Assembly: GCF_007786455.1 (NCBI RefSeq)
Contig: NZ_VNJK01000001.1
Location: forward strand, 1,262,074 to 1,326,073
Direction: 5' to 3'
DNA: 64,000 nt
Origin: Paenibacillus agilis
GTDB lineage: Bacteria > Bacillota > Bacilli > Paenibacillales > Paenibacillaceae
Below are positions 61,918 to 64,000 of this stretch, one piece after another. Below the pieces are notes generated by a model that was not told the origin of the DNA, ran no database searches, and saw nothing but the letters and a program-made list of their open reading frames with translations. Position 1 is the first letter of the stretch, and the number at the start of each line of letters is the position of its first letter. A program made the translations under genes and the position numbers.

Positions 61918-63042
61918 ATGAAGATTTTACAAGCTTTGTTCTTCCCGCCTGAACAACCTGGCGGCGTATCCTCTATGATCCCTCATTTATTGGAGCGATT
62001 CCAGTCTTCTAACTGGTCAATGGAGCTATTCTCACTACCTAAACGTATTCGTGGTAAAGGTCAAGATAGTGTAGAATTTGAAACGTTTAATTGGGAGAAG
62101 TATGAAAGTTCTCCTGTCGTTCAGAAATATATACAAACCTATAGAGATTATATATGGTGGACCAAGCTGCGTATCCAGCAGCCCTATGATCTTATCCATG
62201 CGCATCATCCAATTGCTGCACTAGCGATGAAGCGGATGTTCCCAGATACCCCGCTCATTGTGACAATTCATTCTAGTTATGAACAAGAGCTTATTTTAAA
62301 TGAGCATATTAAGCCGGGGAGCATCGATCATAAATTTTTAACATCGATCTATAGAGAGCTGGAAGCGAAAGCAGATAAGATCATGACTGTGTCAGAGTCT
62401 TTTAAGGCTTATTTGGCACCTTATGTCCAACAGCCTGAACAGATTGAAGTATTGTCTAATGGCTTTGATGAGAAGAGATTCAAGCCAATCGCCCATGATA
62501 ACGAGGTACCTCAGTTAATTACGGTATGTCGTCTGGTTCCCGCGAAAGGAATAGATGTTCTGCTGCATGCTTGTGCGGAGCTGAAACGTAGAGGTTACCC
62601 GTTTGTTCTCCATATTATCGGAGATGGTCCGATACGCGAGCAATTGGAAGAGATGGCGGTTGAACTAGAAATCTATGATGAAACAATATTTTACGGCTAT
62701 ATGCTTCATCCCGAAGAGTTCATGCCGTTTTCCGATATTTTCGTTTTGCCATCTCGTGCAGAAGCGTTTGGTTCTGTATTTGCAGAAGCTGCTCTTTGCT
62801 GGCTGGCGCTGGTAGGGACCAATGTGGGCGGAATTTCAGAACAAATCGAGGATGGCGTAAATGGCTTGTTAGTACCTCCTAATGATGTTGGAGCTTTGAC
62901 CAATGCCATGGAGCGGGTTATAACGGATTCCTTTTTCCGCTATGAATTGGCGAGATCAGCATGGTCTAAGGCAAAGCAGGCTTATTCCTTATCGCGTGTT
63001 GTACACGAACTGAAGCAAATCTATCTTGCTTATAGAAAGTAA
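61918..63042 (+). CDS. Glycosyltransferase family 4 protein
   Basis: A 374-residue GT-B glycosyltransferase without membrane segments. The N-terminal domain begins FFPPEQPGGVSSMIPHLLE; the C-terminal nucleotide-sugar domain contains VCRLVPAKGIDVLL, IIGDGPIREQLEE and the E-x7-E motif in AEAFGSVFAEAA. The sugar and acceptor are unknown; teichoic-acid or exopolysaccharide synthesis is typical. AAAAAGGAGGGG fits the ATG at 61918 rather than the in-frame start at 61888. It is divergent from the GGDEF gene and ends before a perfect hairpin. Confidence 0.9.
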   Translation: MKILQALFFPPEQPGGVSSMIPHLLERFQSSNWSMELFSLPKRIRGKGQDSVEFETFNWEKYESSPVVQKYIQTYRDYIWWTKLRIQQPYDLIHAHHPIAALAMKRMFPDTPLIVTIHSSYEQELILNEHIKPGSIDHKFLTSIYRELEAKADKIMTVSESFKAYLAPYVQQPEQIEVLSNGFDEKRFKPIAHDNEVPQLITVCRLVPAKGIDVLLHACAELKRRGYPFVLHIIGDGPIREQLEEMAVELEIYDETIFYGYMLHPEEFMPFSDIFVLPSRAEAFGSVFAEAALCWLALVGTNVGGISEQIEDGVNGLLVPPNDVGALTNAMERVITDSFFRYELARSAWSKAKQAYSLSRVVHELKQIYLAYRK

Positions 63043-63115
63043 ATAGAGGTTAGTAACGATAAGAAATTGATCAGAGTTAAAACGATAACGATAATGTAAA
63101 TATGCTTGTCTATAA

Positions 63116-63149
63116 AATAAGCCGATGCATGGCGATGCATCGGCTTATT
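63116..63149. terminator. Perfect 15-base inverted repeat before yhaO
   Basis: AATAAGCCGATGCAT, loop GGCG, ATGCATCGGCTTATT. It ends the glycosyltransferase transcript or blocks read-through into yhaO; the following T content is modest. Confidence 0.65.
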
Positions 63150-63191
63150 CGTTATACTAGAGAGAAAGTATGTTCGTAAGGAGGGCTGCCT

Positions 63192-64000
63192 ATGAGCAGA
63201 ATGCTGCGGTTTATCCATGCGGCAGATCTTCACCTTGATAGTCCACTGCGTGGGCTGCAATCACTGCCGGATGTGCTGCAAGAGCGATTGGAGCAAGGCG
63301 TGTTCCGAGCGTGGGACAGACTTGTAGACTTGGCGATACAAGTAGAAGCGGATGCGGTTCTGCTAAGTGGAGATTTGCATGATAGCACTCATCGTTCGTT
63401 AAGAGCGGTATGGCGGCTAGAGCGAGGTATGAAACGGCTATCCGAGAATGGAATAGCTGTGTTTATTATACATGGCAATCACGATCCATTGACGGAAGAA
63501 GAACGTTGGTCATGGCCATCTGGGGTAACTGTTTTTGGTACAGATGAGCCATCTTGTCATTTGATATATGATCGTTCTGGAAAGCCTGTTGCTGTTGTAA
63601 CAGGTATGTCCTATGGGCAAAAAGCAGTTTACGACAATATCGCCCTGCACTATCCTGATCAGCCAGAGCGTCATGTGAAGGAATCATTGCAAGCGGGTGA
63701 GCGTGTGGGCGACGGAAATAGGATGGCATCGTCAGAGCGATTGTATCGTATCGGCATGCTCCATGGAACGGTTGATGGACGTGCTGAACATGATCCATAT
63801 GCCCCGTGTTCACGAGGAGACTTGATTCGAAAAGATTATGACTATTGGGCACTAGGTCATATCCACAAGCGGGAAGTGATGCAGGAACAGCCTTATATTG
63901 TATATGCCGGTAATATTCAGGGCAGGCACATCAAGGAAACAGGTGCGAAAGGCGTTTACGTGGTAGACGTACTAGAGGATGGGACAAGCGAGCTTGTTTT
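63192..64000 (+). CDS. yhaO: YhaO/SbcD-like metallophosphoesterase nuclease, N-terminal part
   Basis: The frame is open to the window's end; 269 codons are visible. Phosphoesterase motifs occur in order: FIHAADLHLDSPL (metal D and H), LSGDLHD, IIHGNHD, and GHIHKRE with the YAGNIQGRH block. YhaO works with the SbcC-like ATPase YhaN in DNA double-strand break or end processing, and that gene would be expected just beyond the window. AAGGAGGG precedes the ATG. The opening ADLHLDSPL is typical of YhaO rather than of SbcD itself. Confidence 0.88.
   Translation, partial: MSRMLRFIHAADLHLDSPLRGLQSLPDVLQERLEQGVFRAWDRLVDLAIQVEADAVLLSGDLHDSTHRSLRAVWRLERGMKRLSENGIAVFIIHGNHDPLTEEERWSWPSGVTVFGTDEPSCHLIYDRSGKPVAVVTGMSYGQKAVYDNIALHYPDQPERHVKESLQAGERVGDGNRMASSERLYRIGMLHGTVDGRAEHDPYAPCSRGDLIRKDYDYWALGHIHKREVMQEQPYIVYAGNIQGRHIKETGAKGVYVVDVLEDGTSELV

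Overview
The window reads as chromosomal DNA of a spore-forming Bacillota, most probably Paenibacillus or a close relative. Reasons: strong AGGAGG-type ribosome binding sites before almost every gene; many genes typical of Bacillus and relatives (FadN/FadA/FadE order, YtpB, YitT, YesL, YugP, YjcZ, YhaO, YjbM/RelQ, CshA, Fer); a phosphofructokinase with GGDSQG where Bacillus has GGDSPG; unusually many TTG starts; and short intergenic repeats. I see no rRNA, tRNA, CRISPR array, transposase or prophage gene. Both edges cut genes: FadN on the left and a YhaO/SbcD-like nuclease on the right.

Layout. 1-7000: fatty acid beta-oxidation block (fadN, fadA, fadE, acyl-CoA ligase, hotdog thioesterase) with a candidate CRE at fadE. 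7-11.6 kb: FAH-family enzyme, DUF92 membrane protein, TetR regulator, ABC-F protein. 11.8-18.6 kb, mostly minus strand: TPR protein, YhdH-type oxidoreductase, M42 peptidase, LapA-like protein, oligoendopeptidase F and two small proteins. 18.7-28.3 kb: cold-shock protein, nitroreductase, MFS transporter, YtpB terpene synthase with pfkA, methyltransferase, YitT, CshA RNA helicase behind a structured leader, and a papain-fold hydrolase. 28.3-33.8 kb: YjcZ, YesL, a candidate 6S RNA, Tpx, rhomboid protease, GltC-like regulator, YugP and MerR. 33.9-46.2 kb: ammonium transporter with a GlnD-like nucleotidyltransferase and DEDDh exonuclease, JAMM protein, chitin-type LPMO, thioredoxin-like protein, citramalate synthase, Pol IV, ferredoxin, L,D-transpeptidase. 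46-64 kb: pyrD, RelQ and DUF309, a MacB-like exporter, two RsmF-like methyltransferases flanking RsuA/HAD/YjcZ, a BcrA-like ABC pair, a GGDEF protein, a glycosyltransferase and YhaO.

Genes that act together: the fad block degrades long-chain acyl chains. amt, DUF294 and exonuclease form one tight operon. RelQ and DUF309 are translationally coupled. ytpB and pfkA are 21 bases apart. Most transcription units end in clear intrinsic terminators, many of them shared by convergent genes.

Most notable signals: (1) a three-helix RNA architecture between the cshA promoter and its TTG start; (2) a non-coding transcript at 29487-29723 with the hallmarks of 6S RNA; (3) two in-frame, well-supported starts for PepF, the longer adding a signal-peptide-like segment; (4) a promoter overlapped by a CRE about 370 bases upstream of the LPMO gene; (5) two intergenic repeat elements. 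No wholly new multi-gene system is evident. The cshA leader is the best candidate for something undescribed. All calls come from reading the sequence; no database search was run.
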